From contig OX104130.1 in the NCBI GenBank assembly GCA_944470555.2, positions 47,277,491-47,341,490 on the forward strand: a DNA stretch of 64,000 nt, read 5' to 3'. A program made the translations under genes and the position numbers. Shown one piece after another: positions 1-8,684 of the stretch; positions within the stretch are counted from its first letter, which is position 1; each line of letters opens with the position of its first letter. A model generated the notes under the pieces. The model searched no databases, was not told the DNA's origin, and was given only the letters and a program-made list of their open reading frames with translations. The DNA is from Heterobilharzia americana. Lineage: Eukaryota > Platyhelminthes > Trematoda > Strigeidida > Schistosomatidae.

Positions 1-138
1 AGAAATAAAAGGTTCGAAAGTCCTTGGTGCCAGGCGAAAATGTCTTGTGCATGAGGAAAAGTCTAACAAAATAGTGTGATAATGTTTTCAACAAGGTAAT
101 GAACAAAAAGCGGTAATAATGTTACTAGGGAATTGGTT

Positions 139-327
139 TTATGAAGAGTAAATCGTTTGAAAGTAAAGTTGTGGCCAACGGACTCTTCTTCCGGATCCTG
201 TAGTTCTACTAACATCGCTAGTATTGGGTGATTCCGATGCCGTTGTTTCTGTTTTGACGGTGGTTTTCAGTGTTTCTGGTTGCTTCACTGTGGGTTCAGA
301 CTTGGTATCCATGACGTCCGGTTCCAC
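139..327 (-). pseudogene. C-terminal tail of gypsy integrase/Pol (frame-shifted)
   Basis: Sixty-two residues ending in a basic, arginine- and tryptophan-containing stretch (SGRRVRWPQLYF) just before the stop. Trematode gypsy Pol proteins commonly end in such a basic tail after the integrase core. It lies in a different frame from the integrase core ORF that ends at 285, and overlaps it slightly, so a frameshift separates the two. The acidic/threonine-rich part before the tail is low complexity. The assignment rests on position and tail composition rather than a catalytic motif. Confidence 0.55.
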
Positions 328-1370
328 AAACGCTGGCTTGATTCTGTCAATGCTGATCGTTTCTCGTCTGCCAGAGCGTTCAACCGTGACAACTTTGTCT
401 GGTTTACTAATTGCCTTGAAAGGTCAGTCATACGAGGGTTGTAAGGGTTTTCGTACGCCGTCGTGTCGGACGAAAACGTGAGTGCAGTTTGAGATGCACT
501 GAGGTACGTAAACTTGGTTGTCTCGGTATCGTGGGACTGAGGTCGAAGTGTGCTCATGTGTTGCCGTAGTTGTTGTACATGGTTAGTCAAGTCCGGTGGA
601 ACGTCTGTTGCCGGGTTAAAATACTCTCCTGGCAATCTTAAAGTAGTTCCATAAACTAACTCAGCAGTACAGCAGCCAATGTCCTGCTTGACACTCGAAC
701 GTATACCAAGGAGTACTAGTGGTAATTTGTCACTCCACTTGTCATCAGTCTTTACTGCCATCAGTGCTGCTTTTAGTTGTCGATGGAACCTTTCGACAAT
801 ACCATTGGATGCAGGATGGTACGCAGTGGTTCTTATGCGCTTGATCCCGAGAAGTTCAGTTAACTGTTGAAATAGACTACTCTCGAACTGCACGCCTCTA
901 TCTGTGGTGATGACACTTGGGACACCAAAGTTAGAAATCCAGTGTTGGATGATATTTCTCGCTACTGTTTCGGCAGATATATCCTGCAGAGGTATTGCCA
1001 CTGGCCATCTCGTGAATCGGTCTACACATGTTAAAATGTAGCTAAAACCATTTGACGGAGGTAGTGGTCCAACGATGTCAACGTGTATATGGTCAAATCT
1101 GCCATCCGGTGGGGGAAATCTTCCCGTAGGTGAAAGAATATGTCTTTGCACTTTCGATCGCTGGCACGCTAAACAAGCTCTGGACCACTGTCGAAGATCT
1201 CGATTCATCTTTGGCCAGACGTATCGGTCAGTAATTAACTTCACCGTAGCTCGAATACCAGGATGTGAAATGCCATGCATCTTAGAGAAGACTAATCGTC
1301 TCATTGAAAGGCACAAACGGGCGCGGTTTACCCTTGGATACATCACAGGTGATGGATACAGAGTCATCAA
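285..1370 (-). pseudogene. gypsy integrase domain
   Basis: A 361-residue open stretch with the complete integrase core. A zinc-binding HHCC module sits near the N terminus: His32 and His36 in MHGISHPGIR, then the Cys pair in RACLACQRSK. The DDE catalytic triad follows: Asp in HVDIVGPLPPS, Asp in VITTDRGVQFE, Glu in HPASNGIVERFHRQ. Integrase joins the cDNA ends to host DNA. The initiating Met is arbitrary, because the domain is normally released from the Pol polyprotein. The ORF overlaps the upstream RT/RNase H ORF in another frame, so a frameshift lies near 1282-1370. The core motifs look intact despite the break. Confidence 0.9.
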
Positions 1371-2614
1371 GTGTCACTTCTTCAAGACGTAATGAGGTGT
1401 TCACATTGTTTTTCAAATGTTTCAAGTCCTCATCCGTCGCCTGCAACTTTGCCATTTCTGCTAGGTCAATATAGTCACGTTCTAAGACGTTTACGTACAT
1501 ACGAGACAAAGCATCAGCTGCCTCATTTTTGCTGCCTTTGATATACCTTATATCTGAAGTGAATTGTGAAATAAATTCTAAATGTCGAATTTCTCGCGGC
1601 GAGTAGTTGTCATGCTTTGCATCAATTGCTTTTGTGAGTGGCTTATGGTCGGTGAATACTATAAATGAGTACCCTTCGAGCATATATCTGAAGTGCTTGA
1701 TAGCCAAGTAAATCGCCAGTAGCTCTCTGCCGAATGTACTGTATCGCGATTGAGAAGCATTAAGTCGTTTCGAGAAGAAAGATAATGGTTCCCACTGACC
1801 GTGAACAAACTGTTGTAGTACTGCGCCTACCGCAACATTTGAAGCGTCTGTCATGATGGCTAGTGGTGCTTCTGAATCACGACGAGAGAGAAGAGTTTCA
1901 GAACTTAGAGCCAGCTTCAGTTTGTCAAAAGCATCATGGGCCGCTTGGGTCATGTGAAACACTTTGGCTCGTCCTTGCAATAAATCTGTCAGCGGTTGGG
2001 CTACTTCAGCACATTTAGGTATGAAACGTCGATAGAAGTTTATTAACCCCAGAAATCTTCGCAGCTTTCGAAACGAGTCTGGAACAGGATATTCTCGAAT
2101 TGCATCTACTTCTTGCGGAACCGGTTTAACACCGTTGGCATTAACAATGTGACCCAAAAACTGTAGGGATTCCTTGCCAAATTCGCATTTCTGCGGATTG
2201 ATTGTAATGCCATATTCACGCAGTCGTTCGAAAAGCGTCCTCAGATGTTGCAGGTGCTCTGTTTCAGATGCGCTAGCTACTATTAAGTCATCTATGTATG
2301 CACTGACGAAAGGTAAGCCATGGAGTACCTGATCTATAAATCTTTGGAATGTTTGAGCAGCATTTGTCAAACCAAACGGCATACGAATAGTCCGAAGGGG
2401 TAGTGATGGCCGTCTTAGGAACATCATTGGGTTCCACAGGAATGTGATAGTAAGCTCGCACGAGGTCAATCTTGGAAAAAATATTTACTTTTGTCATAGA
2501 GTTCATAAAATCATGTATGTGAGGAATTGGATACTTATCAGGGACCGTACGCTTATTCAACGCTCGATAATCACCGCAAGGCCGTATTTCCCCTGATGCT
2601 TTTTTAGGTACCAT
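1282..2614 (-). pseudogene. gypsy reverse transcriptase and RNase H domains, one frameshift
   Basis: Two overlapping open segments (2288-2614, then 1282-2469) carry the reverse transcriptase. The first has the fingers motif [13 protein letters not shown] and [15 protein letters not shown], with the first catalytic Asp. The second has [16 protein letters not shown] and the catalytic YIDD box (residues 58-61), followed by FLGHIVNANG. RNase H follows, with DASNVAVGAVLQQ and FTDHKPLTKAID, then SPREIRHLEFISQF. This enzyme copies element RNA to DNA and degrades the template. The frameshift falls near 2290-2460, between fingers and palm. All key catalytic residues I looked for are present, so decay appears to be recent or slight. 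Confidence 0.92.
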
Positions 2615-2674
2615 ATGCAGGGGTGATGACCATGGGCTCTGGAAGGGCGTATAACTCCCAACTTTAGAAGTTTA

Positions 2675-3214
2675 TCAAATTCCTGTTTTGCTATCTGCAG
2701 CTTCTAAGCGTCGAGGTTTTGATGAGACTGGAGGACCTTTTGTAAGAATATGGTGCGTCACCGTGTGTTTTGGAGAGGACTTCGTGTAATCCGTTTGAGT
2801 GAGCTCGGGAAATTCTCGCAGAAGGATATCGTACTCGGAAGTGTTGTTTATTGGAGCTACGACTAAGTTTATTGTTTTTGTCTCCGTAACGATAACCGTG
2901 ATAGAAAATCCACTATTACGGCTGACTAGTCTATGGCGACTAGAGTCGACCAATAGTTCATAGAGCTGAAGGAAATCCATGCCAATTATAGGCAACGATA
3001 TGTCAGCGATGACGAATTACCACTGGAATGGTGTGTGAAAGCCAATGTCTAGGATCTGAATTTTGGTTCCACATGTAATAATATCAGATCTATTTGCCGC
3101 TTGTAGTACCAAGGTCGGGTTGAAATGGCGTTTTTCGGAAAGTGTGGGTGGGGTCACTCTCACTTCTGCTCCAGTGTCAACCAAAAACTGCGCTCCGGTC
3201 TTCCTATCCGTCAC
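2675..3214 (-). pseudogene. gypsy aspartic protease and protease-RT linker, broken
   Basis: The segment 3017-3214 carries FLVDTGAEVRVTPP, the LVDTGA active-site motif of retroviral-type aspartic proteases, preceded by MTDRKTGAQ. The following segment (2675-2995) starts with PIIGMDFLQLYELLVD, which matches the second half of gypsy proteases (IGxDFL), and continues into the linker that precedes RT. The two halves are in different frames, with stops between 2995 and 3017, so the protease is interrupted. In an intact element this enzyme cleaves the Gag-Pol polyprotein inside the particle. Confidence 0.85.
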
Positions 3215-3258
3215 TCAAAACAAACGACTGTGTTGTTGTATTCCGGCGACAGCAGTCG

Positions 3259-3882
3259 TCACTGATCGCTGGCCTTTCCGTCTCCCAATGGAAAGGCTTT
3301 GAAATTGCATGGTAACAAACAACGACGTGCTTTACTGCCAAACTTCTTGTGATACCAGCATGTGCTACATTTAGACGCAGTTCTACTCTTGGTCTTATCA
3401 CGACTACGCTGTCTACTTCTATAGAACTTTGGTGACCGTTGGTGTAACTGCAAAGCCGTCAGTTGTCCTGTAAGTATGTCAATCTTCCTCTCTAAAGCAG
3501 CCACTCGGTCATTTTGCGTTGGCTCAGCTATACTCTCAATCTTACGTATTCTTTCGTACATACAGTCAGCGATGTCAGCCAACCTGTCAATGTCCGCATC
3601 TCCGACAGCTAATATCTGCTGAATGCATGAAGGAAGTCTCCGCAGCCAGAGCTGGTAGAATAGACGGTTGTTTACGTTCTTATCTTTCAACAGACTTTGC
3701 ATATGTCGCTTAAGTTGTGGTGTTCTGTCACCGAGGCATATGCTACTTAGTGGTTGATCGACAGCCTTCTGATCAGATAATGGAGTAGCTTTCAGCACCT
3801 CCTGCTTCAAAACACCATAAGGTGTGCCTGAATGGGGCTTTAATTGTGTCCCCCTTATTTGTTCAGCCACTTCTTCCAGCAA
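3259..3882 (-). pseudogene. gypsy Gag with CHCC zinc finger
   Basis: A 207-residue open segment, the capsid/nucleocapsid part of the element. The first two-thirds resemble the helical Gag of CsRn1-type elements (for example RLFYQLWLRRLPSCIQQIL). A predicted coiled segment follows (VAALERKIDILTGQLTALQ). Near the end is the finger CSTCWYHKKFGSKARRC followed by LLPC, spaced C-x2-C-x2-H-x9-C-x3-C. Most gypsy elements use CX2CX4HX4C; the CHCC arrangement is the known signature of the CsRn1 clade. The start Met lies next to the point where the upstream sequence stops looking coding, so an N-terminal portion may be missing or frame-shifted. Confidence 0.85.
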
Positions 3883-4251
3883 AACAGAGCTTGTGTATCC
3901 GAACTTTGTGTTTTATGAAGTTATATGATTGGCTATGAAGAAATGTTCTAGACGGACAAACCATAATTGTGGAACAAAGCACAGGAAGTTAAGTTGCACC
4001 CACGGACTCTACATTCGAAAAGTCTTGTTTATGACAGTTTAAGGACATCAGTACTGGTACAGCAAAGAAAAATATTTTGAGAACAAGAGTAGGAAAAATA
4101 CAATAAACAAGTATGTCAATGTCAACCACAAAGCAGCCGGAGAAATTCTCAGTATATATGTATATCCGTATCTTATACAGTTAGTAATGACTGGTTGCGG
4201 TATTTAGTTGGAAACAATAATAATATCCACCCGTAAAACTTGCGAGAGTTT

Positions 4252-4270
4252 AATCACATCGGGCTCACCA
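4252..4270 (-). promoter_or_regulatory. Primer-binding site, complementary to tRNA-Trp 3' end
   Basis: On the plus strand this reads AATCACATCGGGCTCACCA. It matches the conserved animal tRNA-Trp 3' end including CCA at 17 of 19 positions, with transitions or transversions at two sites. It lies upstream of gag in the element's orientation and a few bases from the putative LTR end, where reverse transcription would be primed. The tRNA sequence is recalled knowledge; the match should be checked against the organism's own tRNA-Trp. Confidence 0.8.
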
Positions 4271-4519
4271 ATTTGTTGAGCTCTGAAATCTGACCACATT
4301 TATATACGTATCCAGATACACTATCGCCTATTTATAATTCCCAACACTGCTGATCCAACCGCGTCAGACAATGTAAATATCAGGAGTTAACGCGAAGTAT
4401 ATATCAGGATGTTGTATTGGTCAACGATCGAGCAAAAAGCTTTTATCAGTACAACTAAACAAAAATGTTCAATGAGTTGTGACATATATCAACACATTAC
4501 TGTGAAATAGAATGCTACA
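4271..4519 (-). repeat. Probable 5' LTR of the gypsy element (outer boundary uncertain)
   Basis: The sequence directly beyond the primer-binding site must be the 3' end of the 5' LTR. On the minus strand it contains TATA-like tracts. A candidate LTR start (TGTAGC) lies at 4519, giving about 250 bp. The partner LTR is not in the window, so the outer end cannot be confirmed. Confidence 0.4.
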
Positions 4520-5439
4520 ATCTCTTGTCGGAGTATAGTTTCTTGTTTATTTTTTTGTTAGCTTGACGAACTACAGTTTGAAACCATTTTCAAAGTCTTT
4601 GGGTGTGGTTGGTCCCTTTAAAACACATATTTCCACGAATAAAACAAAATGTAATAGAAGAATTTGATGAAATATGTTGGGCGGAAAATTTTCAGTAGCC
4701 CAAATTTTAAACAGACTGCTCTGTTCTACATGTTTTAGAGACTACACAATATTATTATCTTACTAACAAAGGAGATGTCTCAACGGGAGATGAGTGCAGA
4801 TAATTTTGCGGGGAGCAGGAGGGACAGAACTTCAGCTGACGATATTATTCCTACGGGTGTAACGCGTTCCCATCAGCGTTTAACTAGAGTGTATACATCA
4901 AAAGTATGTTTCTTGTAATGAGTGTAATCTTTGCTTTCTGAAGAGTAATAACTTGGAATATCATATAGTTCCCTTCCCATTTTTTGTTATGTTTAGTTAT
5001 ATTGAATTCCATTTGCATAGCTTAGGTGAACTGCTGACAATACTTAACTTCAGCTAGATCTCTCTTCTACTAAGGAAATATGATTTATTTGAACAAACAG
5101 CTGGTTTCGGTAAGAAAATATATGACAAAAAATGAGGGAAATGTTTTGGTTTTTTTACTCACTTAAAATGGAGTTACTTTACTTATAAAAGTATTACAAT
5201 ATTCAGGTTATATTTCACAGAGATCTTGACATTTGCAAACAATTCAGTCTCTGTATGATAACAACTACAAATTCATAACCCTTGATTTAGTTGAATTCCA
5301 TAAGCAAAACAATTCAGCATAGCCACTAATGGAGTGTTACTTTATTGAACTACTCTGTATTTATTGTTAGATCTATGAAGGTATCTTCGGATTTAGGACC
5401 AAGGTGTGTTGGTAGTCCTGAGTTAGGTAAGAAACTTCC
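4520..5439. other. Unassigned AT-rich spacer
   Basis: No ORF, repeat or RNA feature could be recognised here, apart from possible leftover LTR sequence at its left edge. It separates the gypsy element from RTE copy 1. Confidence 0.5.
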
Positions 5440-5451
5440 ATATCAAAGATT
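5440..5451. repeat. Target-site duplication, left copy, RTE copy 1
   Basis: ATATCAAAGATT here is repeated exactly at 8673-8684 on the other side of the element. This gives a 12-bp target-site duplication and fixes the insertion boundaries. Confidence 0.9.
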
Positions 5452-5468
5452 TATTATTATTATTATTA

Positions 5469-6437
5469 TTAGTCCCTTGGGTTCCTAGTGGAACATAGGG
5501 CTTCAGTAGCACGCCTCCAGTGACCTCTGTTCTCTGAGATCTTTTGAACCTGGTTCCACGACAGCCCAGAAGCTCTCATTTCCTCCTCGCATGACCTCCT
5601 CCATGTCACCCTCGGACGTCCAACTCGTCGCTTCCCATGGGGATTCCACTCGAGGGCCTGACGCGTGATGTCCTCAGTCGGCCTTCTCAGTGCATGGCCA
5701 ATCCATCTCCACTTCTTCCTGCATATTTGTTGCGTGATAGGTTCTTGGTTGGTTCGTTCCCAGAGTTCCTTGTTGCTTATTTTTTCTGGCCATCTGATCT
5801 TCAGCAGCGAGCGTAAGCAGTTGTTGATGAATGTCTGTAGTTTATTGGAAATGCCTTTCGTGACGCGCCAAGTCTCTGAGCCATACAAGAGCACTGACTT
5901 GACGTTGGTGTTGAAAATCCGTATCTTGTTCCACATGCTGAGTGCAGAAGATCTCCACACTGGTTTCAGGCTAATGAAGGCCTGTCTTGCTTTTCCGATT
6001 CTGACTTTGACGTCCTCGTCCGTCCCGCCTGTAGTTGAAACAGTGCTTCCTAGATAAGTGAAGGAGGTTACTTCCTTCAAGTTTCTCCCGTTGACGGTGA
6101 TTGGAGTTTGTTGTTGTTGTTGATGGTGGTGGTGCGGTATCTTCATCACTTCTGTCTTCTCTATATTCACCTGAAGTCCCGTCTTCGCTGCCTCTTCTGT
6201 CAACTTGTTAGTTTTTGCCTGCAGATCTTCAAGTTTATGTGACATTAGGCACAAGTCATCGGCGAAATCCAAGTCTTCTAGGTTCTTTTCCGTCGTCCAG
6301 TGTATCCCCCTCTTCTCGCTGCCTACTGTTTGCTGCATGATCCAGTCCACCACAATAAGGAATATCATGGGGGATAGTAGGCAACCTTGTTTCACTCCTG
6401 TCTTCACTTCACTCAAAGGCATCACTGAGCTTCCCAT
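5469..6437 (-). pseudogene. RTE reverse transcriptase, C-terminal part (copy 1)
   Basis: 322 residues continuing the RT in another frame. GVKQGCLLSPMIFLIVVDWI comes first, then the catalytic FADD box in LDFADDLCLMS, then the thumb motif SFTYLGSTVS and SVLLYGSETW. The C-terminal region ends in RRATEALCSTRNPRD, a tail typical of this family. A His/Gln homopolymer patch (HHHHQQQQQ) differs by two codons from copy 2, showing slippage. The first Met is only the first available one; in the intact family this would be joined to the upstream frame. Confidence 0.93.
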
Positions 6438-8607
6438 TGTGGATTACTTGGCATGTGGCATCTTCATATAGTTGTTGAATGAGGCGGATAAAGGTTTGCG
6501 GTACTCCGTAGTATTGAAGCAGTTTCCAAATTACTTCTCGGTCGACGCTGTCAAAGGCCTTCTCAAAGTCGATGAAGTTGAGGTATAGAGCTGATTGCCA
6601 TTCTACGCTCTGTTCTATGATGATACGAAGCGTTGCAATTTGGTCAGCACATGATTTGTACTTCCTGAAGCCTGCCTGTTCCGGTCGCAGTTTTGAATCC
6701 AGTGCGTCTTTAAGCCTCTCCAGGATGATGCGGCTTAATATTTTACTTGGGGTGGATAGGAGAGTGATTCCGCGCCAGTTCTTGCAAGCACTGAGGTCTC
6801 CCTTCTTCGGCAGTTTGACAAGGTAACCCTTCTTCCAATCGTCAGGTACCTTCTCTTCCCTCCACACCTTCTGCAATAGTGGTGTGAGCATGTCCGCTGT
6901 TGTCTCTGCATCTGTTCTCAGTGCTTCTGGCGGTATTCCATCTGGTCCTGCTGCTTTCCCGCATTTCAGTAGCTTTATGGCGTTCAGGACTTCCATTTTC
7001 GTTGGGGGATTAATGTTCACTTGTAATTCAGCGGCTGCAGGTGGTATTTCTGGACGAAGTGCAGGTGGTGGTCGATTCAAGAGCTTCTTGAAGTGGTCGG
7101 CCCATCGTTTCCTCTGTTTCTCTTCTTTTGTAATTAAATTTCCTTCTTCATCTTTTATTGGTTTCATCTGTGTTGGTCTCTTCCCTGATAGCAACCTGGT
7201 TATTTGATACAATGTCGTCAGGTCTCTCTTACCTGCAGCCTGTTCTGCTTCACTTGCCAGTGTATCGTAGAAGTGTCTTTTGTCTTTGCGTGCACTCTTC
7301 TTCACTTCTTTATCCAGTGTTTTATACATTGTGCTCAGTTCCTCTTGTCGTTGAGCATCCTTGCACTGGTTTATCTTCTGCTTCACCATCCTCCTCTCCT
7401 CTATCAGCTTCCAGGTATCCGTCGAGATCCATTCCTTGTCTTCTTTCTTCTTCCTTCCTAATACTGTTGTGCAGGTTTCTTTCCACATAGCTTTCAAAGA
7501 CTTCCAGTGTTCTTCCACACAGGTTTCTTCAGGGATGTCCCTCGACGTCTCCCATTTTGTCTTGATGGCTGCTTTGAAGATCTCCTTTGTAGTTTCATCC
7601 TTCAGTTTCCGAGTGTTGTACTTGAATTGAGGTCTATCACCAGCTTCCTTGAAGGCTTTTAACTTGATTTGGAAGGTTCCTTGCACTAGATAGTGGTCTG
7701 AACCTACATCTGCTCCTCTTCTTGACCTTGTGTTAAGTAGACTGCGTCTCCATTTTCTTGAGATTGAGATAAAGTCGATTTGATTTTTAGTGTGTCCATC
7801 TGGTGAAGTCCATGTCGCTTTGTGGATATCCTTGTGCCTGAACACACTGCCTCCAATCACCAAATCGTTGAATGCACAGAATTCTGCAAACAATTCTCCA
7901 TTCTCATTCATTTCACCTAGCGCCTCTCGACCCATGGTTAGTTCTCTTCCCGTGTTGTCCCCTCCCAGTTTGGCATTCATGTCGCCCATTAGAATTTTGA
8001 TATCGCCAACTGACGTCTTGTCCAGTGTTGACTGAAGTTGTCTGTAGAATTCCTCCTTTTTCTCTTGCTCTGCATTATTTGTAGGTGCATAACATTGTAT
8101 GATTGTGACCTTTCTTCCTTTTGAGTTGAATCTTGCTGTCATGATCCTGGAGGAGATTGGTTCCCACTGCATGAGAGCCTTCGATGCTCTTGAGGACATC
8201 ATGATAGCCACTCCCTCAGTGTGCTCGTGGTTGGCGTCTGGGTGACCGGAGTAGATTATTGATTCTCCAGTTGACAGTTTGGAGAGTCCACTCCCATTCC
8301 ATCTGCTTTCGCAAATCCCAAGCACTTCGATGTTATACCTTCTCATCTCCTTTGCAATCTGGGCTGCCTTACTGGGTTCAAACATCGTGCGGACATTCCA
8401 TGTCCCCACGTTTACTTTCGCTTTCATCGAGAGAAGACACATCGGCCAATTGGCTTCCCGAAGGCTTTCACCAACTGGCGTCATTTCGCCTCTCCGATTC
8501 CAGCGGGGAATAAGTTTGTTTTCATTTTTTATATTTTGTTTGTGCTTTGAAGTTTCTTTAGCGGTTAGATTTGTTTTACGGGGTAGGGTTGCTAGCCCTA
8601 TGCCCAA
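6409..8607 (-). pseudogene. RTE endonuclease-reverse transcriptase, N-terminal part (copy 1)
   Basis: 732 residues starting at the Met about 65 nt from the element's 5' end, with a short basic leader. The endonuclease domain occupies roughly residues 65-315: NVGTWNVRTM, ICESRWNGSG (metal-binding Glu), QCYAPTN, ILMGDMNAKLG and GSDHYLVQGTF (catalytic SDH). The RT begins around residue 520: KAAGPDGIPPEAL, NWRGITLLSTPSKIL, EQAGFRKYKSCADQ and FIDFEKAFDSVDR, the first catalytic Asp region. The frame ends where a 4-bp insertion shifts it just before the next RT motif. The protein nicks target DNA and primes cDNA synthesis from the nick. Confidence 0.93.
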
Positions 8608-8672
8608 CCTTCCCTCTTTGTTTGGGCTTAGGACCGGCTAGTAACTAGTAAACTAGTTAACCAGGCGAGGTT

Positions 8673-8684
8673 ATATCAAAGATT
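8673..8684. repeat. Target-site duplication, right copy, RTE copy 1
   Basis: Exact repeat of 5440-5451, directly abutting the element's 5' end (plus-strand reading GGCGAGGTT at the junction). Confidence 0.9.

Larger units (their letters stand above)
1..4519 (-). mobile_element. Ty3/gypsy LTR retrotransposon, CsRn1-like clade, degenerate, 3' end outside window
   Basis: Reading right to left on the minus strand, the order is probable 5' LTR, tRNA-Trp primer-binding site, Gag with a CHCC zinc finger, aspartic protease, reverse transcriptase, RNase H and integrase. This is the gag-pro-RT-RH-IN order of Ty3/gypsy elements. The CHCC finger (instead of the usual CCHC) and a tRNA-Trp primer are known marks of the CsRn1 clade, to which several schistosome elements such as Boudicca and Saci belong; exact family assignment needs a database search. 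The coding region is broken into at least five frames, so this copy cannot make an intact polyprotein. No polypurine tract or second LTR is visible at the left edge, so the 3' LTR lies outside the window and target-site duplications cannot be checked. Confidence 0.9.
5452..8672 (-). mobile_element. RTE-clade non-LTR retrotransposon, full length, copy 1
   Basis: A 3.2-kb element on the minus strand with one long reading frame (apurinic-type endonuclease then reverse transcriptase) and a short 3' tail of (AAT)n instead of poly-A, as in RTE-clade elements. Exact 12-bp target-site duplications bound it. It is more than about 99% identical by eye to copy 2 at 33608-36818, so both inserted recently. 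Its frame is broken by one 4-bp insertion near 6411-6414, absent from copy 2. Schistosome RTE families such as SR2 are the likely relatives, but the family name was not verified. Confidence 0.95.

Noticed and set aside
1..138. 3' LTR of the gypsy element at the left edge
   Set aside because: No polypurine tract and no sequence match to the putative 5' LTR at 4271-4519.
8259..8641. Plus-strand ORFs of 84-120 codons opposite the RTE elements
   Set aside because: They are shadows of the minus-strand endonuclease/RT coding sequence and recur unchanged in both copies for that reason.
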